This document shows, piece by piece, positions 9,968-18,678 of a stretch of DNA of 64,000 bases. Numbering within the stretch: the stretch's first letter is position 1; every line of letters starts with the position of its first letter. The stretch comes from Nostoc sp. CHAB 5824 (GTDB lineage Bacteria; Cyanobacteriota; Cyanobacteriia; Cyanobacteriales; Nostocaceae): NCBI RefSeq assembly GCF_020829665.1, contig NZ_JAIVFT010000009.1, forward strand, positions 189,348 to 253,347. Reading direction: 5' to 3'. The position numbers and the translations under genes are program-made. The notes beneath the pieces were generated by a model. The model worked only from the letters and a program-made list of their open reading frames with translations, made no database searches and was not told where the DNA came from.

Positions 9968-11134
9968 ATGGGTCGTGTAGGCGTCTTATTACTCAATCTC
10001 GGTGGCCCCGATAAGCTAGAGGATGTCGGGCCGTTTTTGTACAACCTATTTTCCGATCCGGAAATTATTCGCCTACCATTTCGCTGGTTGCAAAAGCCCC
10101 TAGCCTGGTTTATTGCCTCGCGGCGAACCAGAACATCTCAAGAGAATTATAAGCAAATCGGTGGTGGTTCTCCACTGCGGCAGATCACAGAAGCGCAAGG
10201 GGAAGCTTTAAAAGAACAGTTGGGTTATTTAGGGCAAGAAGCCAATATCTATGTCGGAATGCGTTATTGGCATCCTTATACAGAAGAGGCGATCGCACAG
10301 ATCACCCAAGATAATATAGAACACCTGGTAATCTTACCACTATATCCCCAGTTTTCTATCAGTACGAGTGGTTCTAGCTTCCGGCTTTTAGAAAAGCTTT
10401 GGCAAGAAGACCCAAAGCTTCAACCCATTGAATACACCGTCATTCCTTCCTGGTACAAAGAACCAGGCTACCTCCAAGCAATGGCGGAACTCATAGCCCA
10501 AGAACTTGAGCAGTTTCCTAATCCAGACGAGGTTCATATATTCTTCAGCGCTCACGGCGTGCCTAAAAGCTACGTTGAAGAGGCTGGCGACCCTTACCAG
10601 CAAGAAATTGAAGAATGTACTGCCTTGATTATGCAGACCCTCAATCGCCCCAATGTCCACACCTTAGCTTACCAAAGTCGCGTCGGCCCAGTAGAATGGC
10701 TGCAACCTTATACTGAAGATGCCCTCAAAGAACTAGGCGCACAAGGCGTGAAAGATTTGGTTGTTGTGCCTATCAGTTTTGTCTCAGAGCATATTGAGAC
10801 ACTACAAGAAATTGATATTGAGTATCGGGAAGTAGCAGAAGAATCAGGAATTCACAACTTCCGTCGCGTTCCTGCTCCTAATACCCATCCAGTATTTATT
10901 AATGCATTGGCAAACCTGGTGATTGATGCGCTGAAAAACCCCAGTTTCAAGCTTTCGCAAGCTGCCCAAATGAAAAAAAGGGTGAAAATGTATCCCCAAG
11001 AGCGTTGGGAATGGGGTCTGACGACTAGCGCTGAAGTATGGAATGGTCGGATTGCGATGCTAGGCTTCATTGCCTTAATCATCGAGCTGATTACCGGTCA
11101 CGGCTTCTTGCACATGATTGGACTGTTGCAGTAA
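9968..11134 (+). CDS. hemH: Ferrochelatase with C-terminal chlorophyll a/b-binding-like domain
   Basis: This enzyme inserts ferrous iron into protoporphyrin IX, the last step of heme synthesis. The 388-residue product starts with MGRVGVLLLNLGGPD, has the catalytic His near residue 197 in FFSAHGVPKSY, and the conserved Glu region VVPISFVSEHIETLQEID. After about residue 340 a linker leads to a CAB helix (EVWNGRIAMLGFIALIIEL, from about residue 356). That tail is typical of oxygenic phototrophs and links heme synthesis to the thylakoid membrane. The length matches cyanobacterial type II ferrochelatases. Confidence 0.97.
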   Translation: MGRVGVLLLNLGGPDKLEDVGPFLYNLFSDPEIIRLPFRWLQKPLAWFIASRRTRTSQENYKQIGGGSPLRQITEAQGEALKEQLGYLGQEANIYVGMRYWHPYTEEAIAQITQDNIEHLVILPLYPQFSISTSGSSFRLLEKLWQEDPKLQPIEYTVIPSWYKEPGYLQAMAELIAQELEQFPNPDEVHIFFSAHGVPKSYVEEAGDPYQQEIEECTALIMQTLNRPNVHTLAYQSRVGPVEWLQPYTEDALKELGAQGVKDLVVVPISFVSEHIETLQEIDIEYREVAEESGIHNFRRVPAPNTHPVFINALANLVIDALKNPSFKLSQAAQMKKRVKMYPQERWEWGLTTSAEVWNGRIAMLGFIALIIELITGHGFLHMIGLLQ

Positions 11135-11143
11135 ATAAAGGGA

Positions 11144-11164
11144 ATTGGGCATTGGGCATTGGGC
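11144..11164. repeat. Heptanucleotide repeat (ATTGGGC x3)
   Basis: Three perfect ATTGGGC units follow the hemH stop. Such short tandemly repeated repetitive sequences are common between genes in heterocystous cyanobacteria. The reverse form CCCAATG appears again at about 32680 inside the element. Confidence 0.9.
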
Positions 11165-11204
11165 AGAGGCGAAAAACTTAACGCAACTTCCCCTTTGTCT
11201 CATA

Positions 11205-11801
11205 TCACTTGTCACCCATGCCCTGTGCCCTATGCGCCCTGCCCTTGTGATACCAGTCATACCACTGCTTCGCACTACGAACTGCAAACCAGAGCAGTAT
11301 TAAAGCAATTAATCCTCCTTGCCAGGGAGCATCAAAAGCAAAAAGTACTAAAGCAACACACAAGGTATCTTGAAGAAAGACTGCCCACAATGGTAAGCCG
11401 CGTAAGCGATAGAACCAACCAACCTGAACTAGCTGGAGTACCAAAGCTAATAAACCCCCAATACAGGCAATCAGCCAGTTTGGCGTTGCTGTTGCACTAG
11501 CTACTGCTAACCCCATAATTGCTCCCACAAGGGGAGACATGAATAACTGAACCATTTGTAGCAATCTTTGCCCCCATAGCTTTTTTGAGGCAAATAATTC
11601 AACCAAAGACCAACAGCTGAGGCAGCCTAATAAGATTGGTGGAGAAATATGAGATAAAATTGGAACTTGTGACCACAAGTTATTACCCTGCAACAATCCA
11701 ATAATCAGCAAAGGTATACCTATTCTCATTCCTGCTGCCGCAGAGGCAGAAAGGGTGGCTAGGATTTCAATCATTAAGGCACTCGAAGCATTAATAAACA
11801 A
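11205..11801 (-). CDS. DUF4126 membrane protein
   Basis: A 198-residue integral membrane protein with about five or six hydrophobic segments and a conserved Gly/Ala-rich N-terminal part (LATLSASAAAGMRIGIPLLIIGLL) typical of DUF4126. The C-terminus is basic (YDWYHKGRAHRAQGMGDK). No enzymatic role is known. It is convergent with hemH and transcribed alone. An internal Met at residue 10 is an alternative start. Confidence 0.7.
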   Translation of the reverse strand: MFINASSALMIEILATLSASAAAGMRIGIPLLIIGLLQGNNLWSQVPILSHISPPILLGCLSCWSLVELFASKKLWGQRLLQMVQLFMSPLVGAIMGLAVASATATPNWLIACIGGLLALVLQLVQVGWFYRLRGLPLWAVFLQDTLCVALVLFAFDAPWQGGLIALILLWFAVRSAKQWYDWYHKGRAHRAQGMGDK

Positions 11802-11946
11802 GTAAATATCTGTTATTTATACTACCCAGGGCTGGCAAAAATTCCAGCACCAAACTGAGAGTCTTCAGCAATGAAATACTAAATATTTTTGGTATCTTAA
11901 TATCTCTTCTTTAACCAAATTTGCATATTGTTTGGGTAACAGGTTA

Positions 11947-11972
11947 GTAGTGAGCGTTTAAGCGCTCACTAC
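11947..11972. repeat. Inverted repeat downstream of purB
   Basis: Ten-base perfect arms GTAGTGAGCG/CGCTCACTAC are separated by six bases. It lies 14 bp after the purB stop on the minus strand. There is no T-run, so it may stabilise the mRNA end rather than terminate. Confidence 0.6.
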
Positions 11973-11985
11973 AAGCAAATTAATC

Positions 11986-13281
11986 CTAAATTCCCAACCG
12001 TTGATAAACCTCTTCTAAATGCCTTAGATGCTGCTGGGGGTCGAAACAGACCTCTAGTTCTGCTGGGGACAGCTTTTCGGTAACGCGAGGATCTTTGCTA
12101 ATCAAGTCCTGGAAATTACCTTCCGGCTTGTTCCAAGCGGCGTGAGCGCTTTCTTGAACGATCGCATAAGCTTCCTCTCGGCTGCTTCCCTTGTCTATCA
12201 AGGCAAGCAGGACTTTTTGACTGAACACAACACCGCCGTAGCAGTTGAGATTTCGTTGCATGTTTTCAGGATAAACCAACAGGTTTTTCACCAAGTCGGT
12301 TATTTCTATCAACATAAAATGCGTCAAAGTACAAGTATCTGGCAATATCACCCGTTCTACAGAACTGTGGGAAATATCCCTTTCATGCCAGAGAGCAACG
12401 TTTTCCAAAGCTGCGCCGGCATGACTCCTGACGAGTCGCGCCATTCCTGTCAGCCGTTCCGAACGGATGGGATTGCGCTTGTGTGGCATGGCTGAGGAGC
12501 CTTTTTGACCTTTGGAGAAGAATTCTTCAACTTCCAAAACGTCTGTTTTTTGCAGATTGCGAATTTCTACAGCAAAACGTTCAATGGATGCTGCTACCAA
12601 AGCTAATTGTTGCACATAGTCGGCGTGGCGATCGCGGGAAATAACTTGTGTTGAGGCCGTATCGGGTTTGAGTCCGAGTTTTTCGCAAGCGATCGCTTCT
12701 ACACGCGGTTCAACATTGGCATAAGTTCCCACCGCACCAGAAATCTTACCCACAGCGATCGTTTCGCGGAGTATTCTCAAACGTTCTTGGTGTCGCAACA
12801 CTTCTGCTAACCAGCCAGCTAGTTTGAAACCAAAAGTAATTGGTTCAGCGTGAATACCGTGCGATCGACCAGCCATCACCGTATGACGATGTTCCCGTGC
12901 TTTTTGGCGAATTACCTGAATCAAATCTTCCAGACGTTGCAACAATATATCCAGGCTGGCAACTAATTGCAGTGCTAAAGCTGTATCCAAAACATCCGAA
13001 CTAGTTAAACCCAGGTGAATGTAGCGTCCTGCATCACCAACATATTCGTTGACATTTGTCAAGAAAGCGATGACATCGTGGCGGACTACAGCCTCAATTT
13101 CCAACACCCGCTTCGGGTCAAAATCTGCTTTGGCTTTAATTTCCTCAACCGCCTGAGATGGAATGTAACCCAGTTCAGCTTGAGCCTCACAAACAGCAAT
13201 TTCGACTTGCAGCCAAGTTTTTAGTTTATAGGCTTCACTCCACAGATTAGCCATTTCGGGCAAAGTATAACGCTCAATCAC
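11986..13281 (-). CDS. purB: Adenylosuccinate lyase
   Basis: Catalyses two fumarate-releasing steps in purine synthesis: SAICAR to AICAR, and adenylosuccinate to AMP. The 431-residue product has the superfamily signature GSSAMPHKRNP (residues 261-271) on the mobile catalytic loop, the His region GRSHGIHAEP (138-147) and the substrate-binding LTSSDVLDT (92-100). Length and start (MIERYTLPEMANLWS) match bacterial PurB. It is a cytosolic homotetramer in characterised species. Single gene, minus strand. Confidence 0.97.
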   Translation of the reverse strand: MIERYTLPEMANLWSEAYKLKTWLQVEIAVCEAQAELGYIPSQAVEEIKAKADFDPKRVLEIEAVVRHDVIAFLTNVNEYVGDAGRYIHLGLTSSDVLDTALALQLVASLDILLQRLEDLIQVIRQKAREHRHTVMAGRSHGIHAEPITFGFKLAGWLAEVLRHQERLRILRETIAVGKISGAVGTYANVEPRVEAIACEKLGLKPDTASTQVISRDRHADYVQQLALVAASIERFAVEIRNLQKTDVLEVEEFFSKGQKGSSAMPHKRNPIRSERLTGMARLVRSHAGAALENVALWHERDISHSSVERVILPDTCTLTHFMLIEITDLVKNLLVYPENMQRNLNCYGGVVFSQKVLLALIDKGSSREEAYAIVQESAHAAWNKPEGNFQDLISKDPRVTEKLSPAELEVCFDPQQHLRHLEEVYQRLGI

Positions 13282-13321
13282 AGTTCGGCACAGAATACAA
13301 CCGTCATATTTTACAGTCTAA

Positions 13322-13879
13322 TTAATGTACATCGCTTTTTAGTGCTGCTTTTTGCTCAGGGACGGAACTAGTTTTGGAGTCAAAGGTTATGATACTAATC
13401 CTGCCGTCAGCCTCCATATATGCAAACTTCACATCTGCTAAAAATTCCACACCTTGCTGGCGTAACTTGCTCATCAACTCATCGTCTGTAATTAACTCTC
13501 GTTGCAAATGACGCTGAATCATCCGACCATTTTTTACTAGTAGCAGCGGTGGCTGATTCATAAAACGCTGGAATTGGGGTATTCTGTAGCCTAACCAGTT
13601 CAGCAAATAACTCCAAAAAATCACAGTTCCTACCAGGATAGCGCCTTCAGTAATTGATGTATAATTACTCGCCATAGCGTTTTGGGCAGCTTCAGCAAAT
13701 AGTACAACTACGAGTAAATCAGTAATTCCTAGTGTTCCTAGTTGTCGGCTAGGAAGAAAACGTAGCACTGAGAACAGCGCTAAATAGACTAACGAACCAC
13801 GGATAATCAACTCAAAGATGCTGATGCTAGGAATAAAGATTGCCTGCCAATTGATAAAAAACCATTTTTCCATTAGCAC
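13322..13879 (-). CDS. DUF421 (YetF-like) membrane protein
   Basis: The 185-residue product has three predicted N-terminal transmembrane helices (up to about residue 100), then a soluble DUF421 domain with the family pattern PPLLLVKNGRMIQRHLQRELITDDELMSKLRQQGV and a final strand segment VKFAYMEADGRISI. YetF-type proteins are membrane proteins of unclear function, linked in Bacillus to spores and surfaces. MLMEKW gives two candidate Met starts. It stands between purB and the YihY gene without overlap. Confidence 0.82.
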   Translation of the reverse strand: MLMEKWFFINWQAIFIPSISIFELIIRGSLVYLALFSVLRFLPSRQLGTLGITDLLVVVLFAEAAQNAMASNYTSITEGAILVGTVIFWSYLLNWLGYRIPQFQRFMNQPPLLLVKNGRMIQRHLQRELITDDELMSKLRQQGVEFLADVKFAYMEADGRISIITFDSKTSSVPEQKAALKSDVH

Positions 13880-14029
13880 TGATTTTCTTCCTTTTTCAAT
13901 AGACTTCTGGAAAAAATCCAGTATCAGGTTATTTATCTGTGGTCTTATTTCATAAGACTAACTTTTATTAGAGGTTAAATACTTCAACATCTATCAGATT
14001 TACAAACCTAAATTCCTAACCATTAGGAA

Positions 14030-15046
14030 TTAAAATCGCTGATTTTTTCTTCTCTGTTTTAAACGCTTGGGCTTCTTGAAAGACTGGAATAAGCGATTAA
14101 TAAAGTTAGAAGAAGGCTTTTTATTAGTGGACGATTGACCCGTTGGATTCGTGCCATTATATTTGGTGTTCTCAGACAGAGGTATGGCATCTTTCGTTGG
14201 GGTTATGCCGCTGCCGTACCTTCTGGCATAAACTTGGGTAAACTCAGCACCGAAGAAAAGAATCTGTGCGGCATAGTTAACCCAAGCTAAAAGCACTACC
14301 AGTGAACCAGCTGCACCATAAGCTGAACCAAAACTGCCATTACCTAAATATTGTCCTAATAAAAATCTACCAATAGAAAATAAAAAGGAGGTGAGCATAG
14401 CTCCAACTAAAACATCACTCCAAGCAATTTTGACATCTGGTAGGACTTTAAAAATTAGTCCGAACAGGAACGTAGTGATGGCAAAAGAAACGATGAGATT
14501 GAGAATCTGCCAAAGTAAATCGACACCTGGCAGCAAATTACTAAAGTATGTTACTAATGCTGCTAATGCCGTACTAATTACCAGAGAAACTAAAAGTAAA
14601 AAGCCAATACCTATCACCATTGCAAAGGACAAAATGCGTAGGCGAATAATGTTAGTTACGCCGCGTCCGGGTTTCGGTTTCACTTCCCAAATCGTGTTGA
14701 GGGAATCTTGCAACTCGGTAAATAAACCAGTAGCACCCACTAGTAGAACTACAACACTAATAATAGAAGCGATCGCTCCTGTTTGGGGTTTATTAGCATT
14801 GTTAATAGCTGTTTGGATAAATTCCGCCCCATCTCTGCCGACTAAACCTTGAATTTGTCCAACGATTTGCCCCCTCGCCGCCTCTTCTCCAAATACTGCA
14901 CCTGCGATCGCAATTACAATAATTAGCAACGGTGCAATGGAAAAAATTGTGTAATAAGCTAACGCCGCCGCTAACCGTGAGGCTTTATCCTCATTCCATT
15001 CTTTGAATGTCTCTTGGAATAACTTCCAAATCGCCTGCAAATTCAT
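14030..15046 (-). CDS. YihY/BrkB family membrane protein
   Basis: A 338-residue protein with six hydrophobic helices and family motifs: KASRLAAALAYYTIFSIAPLLIIVIA near the N-terminus, TGLFTELQDSLNTIW in the middle, and GAAGSLVVLLAWVNYAAQILFFGAEFTQVYARRYG at the end of the membrane part. A basic tail (KKPKRLKQRRKNQRF) follows. Older annotations call the family ribonuclease BN, but it is a membrane protein with no proven nuclease activity. Function unsettled. Confidence 0.88.
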   Translation of the reverse strand: MNLQAIWKLFQETFKEWNEDKASRLAAALAYYTIFSIAPLLIIVIAIAGAVFGEEAARGQIVGQIQGLVGRDGAEFIQTAINNANKPQTGAIASIISVVVLLVGATGLFTELQDSLNTIWEVKPKPGRGVTNIIRLRILSFAMVIGIGFLLLVSLVISTALAALVTYFSNLLPGVDLLWQILNLIVSFAITTFLFGLIFKVLPDVKIAWSDVLVGAMLTSFLFSIGRFLLGQYLGNGSFGSAYGAAGSLVVLLAWVNYAAQILFFGAEFTQVYARRYGSGITPTKDAIPLSENTKYNGTNPTGQSSTNKKPSSNFINRLFQSFKKPKRLKQRRKNQRF

Positions 15047-15301
15047 CCAATCAGTCTCCTTAGGGGATGTAGCGTACTTCCTGATATATTGGATACTTAT
15101 TTCCTAAGTAGCAGCATCCACCCAAGGGTGTTAGTCTAGCGTCCTGAAGGAGGAATTTAGAACTTTATGATCGCAGTACAATGCGATGTCTACGACGGGC
15201 TATGACGCTCCAAGACTCGCTATCGGCGTCGCGCCAATTGGCAATAATTAAAGATTCACTCATATTGATTAATATAGCAAAGCAATTTTTATCTAGAAGC
15301 A

Positions 15302-15838
15302 ATGACACAGATAGCAGCAATTACAGAAGCGATTCTCACTCTTCAAAATGCAGAAAATCGATTCGGTTTTGTTCGTGTTGAAGATGAGCAATTTTTCCCA
15401 GAGTGGTATGAGGGATTGTCTGAAATTACAGAAGCAGAAAAAGTCTCTGTAGATGTCGTGCGACGCAGGTATCTCTATCACCGTGCCGGAGGTGATTTAC
15501 TAGAAGGGACAGTCATATTGTTGTTGGTGTCACCAATACTTGCACTCTCCGAATTTTATGATCCTCCTTTCAGAATTAAGGCTGAATCATCCGTGGAATT
15601 AGTGCTGGATGATGGCGAGGAAATACTACGCGGACGGATTGATGTTTTAGTGTTACAAGATCAGTTGTGGGTGATGGTGTTAGAGTCGAAAAAAACCACG
15701 CTGTCAGCTTGGTCGGCTGTACCACAAGCTTTAGCTTATATGATGGCTAACCCCAACCCCAGTAAACCTGTATTTGGGATGGTGACAAATGGAGACGATA
15801 TTTTATTTGTCAAAGTGACGCAAACAAATACACCATAG
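15302..15838 (+). CDS. PD-(D/E)XK nuclease-like protein
   Basis: The 178-residue product has a restriction-endonuclease-like core: RGRIDVLVL (Asp114) followed by WVMVLESKKT (Glu128, Lys130), then the helix AWSAVPQALAYMMANP, and PVFGMVTNGDDILFVK. This architecture is widespread in cyanobacteria, often annotated as a type I restriction R-subunit-like protein, yet no helicase part is present. It could be a repair or defence nuclease or a solitary relative. Confidence in the fold is good, in the role low. Confidence 0.75.
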   Translation: MTQIAAITEAILTLQNAENRFGFVRVEDEQFFPEWYEGLSEITEAEKVSVDVVRRRYLYHRAGGDLLEGTVILLLVSPILALSEFYDPPFRIKAESSVELVLDDGEEILRGRIDVLVLQDQLWVMVLESKKTTLSAWSAVPQALAYMMANPNPSKPVFGMVTNGDDILFVKVTQTNTP

Positions 15839-15976
15839 TACGATTTGTCAAGAGTCTTTGCTCCGTTTGCATCCGCCAGAGAACTGTACGCCGTTTTGCA
15901 AATTCTTAAGCGTATTGGTCAGTTAATTTCTCCTGCATCTTAGAGGTTGTTTGAAATTACCTAAAAATAGCTATTA

Positions 15977-16131
15977 CTACTGCATTCTATCGATTGTGCG
16001 ATCCTGGATTGCTTTTGTTACATGATTGGTTTTGACTTCATCCTCTGTTGCCAAATCTGCAATAGTCCGTGCTACTTTGAGAATGCGATCGCTTACTCTT
16101 GCCGATAAACCTAATTTTTAGCATTTCTAAC
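15977..16131 (-). pseudogene. Duplicate fragment of the comM 3' end
   Basis: On the minus strand this ~155-bp stretch repeats the last codons of comM at 17191 and the stop that follows. CTGCATTCTATCGATTGTGC is identical in both, and the next ~110 bp match with scattered differences. No open gene remains. It shows that the 3' end of comM was once duplicated here, presumably by insertion or unequal recombination. The rest of the gap 15839-16158 holds nothing recognisable. Confidence 0.8.
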
Positions 16132-16158
16132 AACTATTGCGCGGATTGAAGAACAGCT

Positions 16159-16551
16159 TTACAAAGTCCAATTATTTAAAACTAAATTGGGTACTTGACA
16201 AAAGTCCCGGTTGTTACGCGTAACCAAAATTCCATTTACCGAGAGAGCGATTGCAGCAATCCGTAAATCCTGCCGACCAATTTTAATCTTTTGATAGAGC
16301 AGATTTGTATATACTTTTTGTGCTTCAGCAGTGAATTTTAAGACATTGAAGCTTTTCAAACTATCAAACGTCACCTGTAGTTTCTCATAAGCGGAAACCA
16401 AATCATTAGGAGCCGCTCGTCGAATAACTTGAAATCGTCCACGAAGTTGTTCCTCGACAGTGACAATTGTAATCGCTATTTCACTAGCGTCAACAATGTT
16501 TAAGCGACGAGCAATTTCTAAATTTCCTCTCTGGAAAAGAGAAACACTAAG
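16159..16551 (-). pseudogene. vapC: VapC-type PIN toxin lacking its N-terminus
   Basis: The frame is open from a TAG at 16554 down to 16159 and matches the VapC PIN family: VSLFQRGNLEIARRLN, EIAITIVTVEEQLRGRF, KIGRQDLRIAAIAL and GILVTRNNRDFCQVP. Typical VapC begins MYLLDTDHVSLFQRG. Here the codons before VSLF are a stop and two unrelated ones, so the first catalytic Asp and the start codon are gone. The later acidic sites (Glu in TVEEQ, Asp in QDLRIAA, Asp in NRDF) remain. A TTG at 16401 would make only 80 residues. Probably inactive. Confidence 0.8.
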
Positions 16552-16605
16552 CTATTACGCTTTGAAATTACACAGTCACTTCCTAAGTTCGTTGACCGCT
16601 GACGG

Positions 16606-16645
16606 TTAACTGTCAACTGTCAACTGTTAACAGTCAACAGCCAAC
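16606..16645. repeat. ACTGTCA-type short tandem repeats
   Basis: TTAACTGTCAACTGTCAACT and its inverse AGTCAACAG are packed in 40 bp between the vapC remnant and the vapB-like gene. This is where an overlapping toxin/antitoxin junction would be expected, so the repeat probably marks the scar. Confidence 0.7.
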
Positions 16646-16703
16646 ACGAAAAGATGTGCAAGTTAAATGCGCGACAGCTTATCAGTATCGAGAATCCAAA
16701 GAC

Positions 16704-17081
16704 TCAACTTGCTTCCCTCTGCGTACCAGAATCTGCTGCATTCTCACTAGCATCCAATTCTTGACGATACTCTTGAATATACTGCTGAACTACGTCAAAG
16801 TCGGGATCATCTTTAAATACTCCTGCAAATTTCATCCAAGGTTTTTGAGATTGCTCAGTTTGAGGGAATTTGATTTCCATCGGAATGACTTCAACTTTGT
16901 CCATATGTTGAACCAAAACCTGGTTCAGTATTAAGAGTGCCTGTTCACGAGTTGCTACTTCGACACGATACTGTGGAAGTTCCAAAATAGATGCGATTAC
17001 GCTACCATCTTCTTTAGTTTCCAGCAAAATATTGACTTTTAAATTTGCGGTCTGTGATTCTGCTAAAGTATTGATTTCCAT
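16704..17081 (-). CDS. VapB-like antitoxin (probable partner of the vapC remnant)
   Basis: 125 residues. An N-terminal beta domain (KVNILLETKEDGSVIASILELPQYRVEVAT) is followed by the segment PWMKFAGVFKDDPDFDVVQQYIQEYRQELDA, which in cyanobacteria typically precedes vapC and would wrap the toxin. The last ~15 residues (ENAADSGTQREAS) look unlike family ends and may derive from the repeat scar downstream. The vapC remnant lies 150 bp downstream on the same strand. The label is inferred from sequence style and position. Confidence 0.6.
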   Translation of the reverse strand: MEINTLAESQTANLKVNILLETKEDGSVIASILELPQYRVEVATREQALLILNQVLVQHMDKVEVIPMEIKFPQTEQSQKPWMKFAGVFKDDPDFDVVQQYIQEYRQELDASENAADSGTQREAS

Positions 17082-17190
17082 AAAGTTTTAACTTTCACTC
17101 ATTTATTAGAATCATAGCTTTAGTCTTGGTGTTCTAGCTGTTGTGAAAGCGAATTATCTGCGTCAACCCTTAGCCATCATAACAAGATTC

Positions 17191-18600
17191 CTACTGCATT
17201 CTATCGATTGTGCGATACTGAATCGCTTCTGCCACATGATTGGTTTTTAGCTCATCCTCTCCTGCTAAATCTGCAATAGTTCGTGCTACTTTGAGAATGC
17301 GATCGCTTGCTCTTGCTGATAAGCCTAATTTTCTAATTGCTACTTCTAATAAACTGCGGCTAGCATCATCTAGCTTGCACCATTTCTGGAGATGACGACT
17401 TTGCATGTGTGCGTTACAACGCAGATTTGCTTCTCCTTGGAAGCGGGTAATTGCGCGATCGCTTGCTTGTTGCACTCGTTCGCGTACTGAGGTTGATGTT
17501 TCTCCCGTAGGTTGTTGGGTAATTTCTTCTGGTTTCAAGCGATTCACTGCAACTTGTAAATCAATTCGATCCATCAACGGCCCAGAAAGTTTTGCCCAAT
17601 ATTGCTCGCGTTGGCGAGGAGAACAAGTACATTGTTGGATAGTATCGCCATAGTAACCGCAAGGACAGGGATTGGTACTCGCCACCAAAGTAAACTGTGC
17701 GGGAAACATTACCGATAGTTTAGTGCGGGAAATTGTCACGTAGCCATCTTCCAGAGGCTGACGCAGAAATTCCAGCACATCTCGTTTAAATTCCGTGAGT
17801 TCATCCATAAAAAGCACACCTCTGTGAGATAATGATATTTCTCCAGGGCGAGGAAAGCTACCGCCACCCACAAGAGAAGGCCCGGATGCTGAGTGGTGGG
17901 GGCTGCGAAAAGGGCGATCGCGTACCAACGAACCGCGATTTTTCAATAAACCAGCTACTGAATGGATGCGAGTCACTTCTAAAGATTCGGCAAAACTCAG
18001 GGGTGGTAAAATTCCTGGTAAGCGCCGTGCTAACATGGTTTTCCCACTACCAGGCGGCCCGACAAAAATTAGATTATGCCCACCAGCAGCAGCAATTTCT
18101 AAAGCACGACGCGCATGAGCTTGTCCTTTAACATCATGCAAATCTGCGCCAGGATAGGATACTGTTGCTATCTGCGTTGTGCCATCTATTTGCACAGGTT
18201 TGTAACGCCCCGGATTATTTAAAAAATCTATTACCTCAGATAGATGTTTGCAGCCATAAACAGCCAAATCTTCAACCACTGCTGCTTCTTGGGCATTATC
18301 AGCAGGGATAACTAAACCTGCAATTCCCATCTTTTGGGCAGCTGCTGCGATCGGCAAGACACCAGCCACCGGACGCAAACTGCCATCCAGAGAGACTTCG
18401 CCCAAAAAGAGATAATCCCCCAACAAATCAGCGCTAACTTGCTCAGAAGCCGCCAAAATTCCTACACTAATAGGTAAATCGAAACAGGGGCCTTCTTTCC
18501 GTAAATCTGCCGGAGTCAAATTAATCACAATTTTTCGCATGGGAAAGGCGAAACCTGCATTTTTCAGCGTTGCTTTGACTCTTTCTCTTGATTCTTGAAT
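17191..18600 (-). pseudogene. comM: ComM/YifB Mg-chelatase-like AAA+ ATPase, 5' end missing
   Basis: ComM is a hexameric branch-migration helicase used in natural transformation. Numbering from Met at 18540, Walker A is GPPGSGKT (161-168), Walker B GVLFMDELTE (241-250), then the Cys-rich NPCPCGYYGD loop and the C-terminal Mg_chelatase domain. Full-length homologues have about 510 residues; only 449 follow that Met. Upstream the frame stays clearly homologous for 20 more codons (IQESRERVKATLKNAGFAFP) and then hits TAA at 18601-18603. The first ~50 codons, including the usual start MLARVWSA.., are absent. The gene is therefore cut at about 18600 by the element to its right. Translation from 18540 would give an N-truncated protein. 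Confidence 0.88.
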
Positions 18601-18678
18601 TTAAAAGGTCGCATTATCAAACTAAATATTTGGCGCGAAATGCGCCACGGGGATACTCCCCGGTGGACACTTTCGCGA

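Noticed and set aside
18570..18640. tRNA gene as the integration site
   Set aside because: No tRNA-like sequence is found at the border; the break lies in comM coding sequence.
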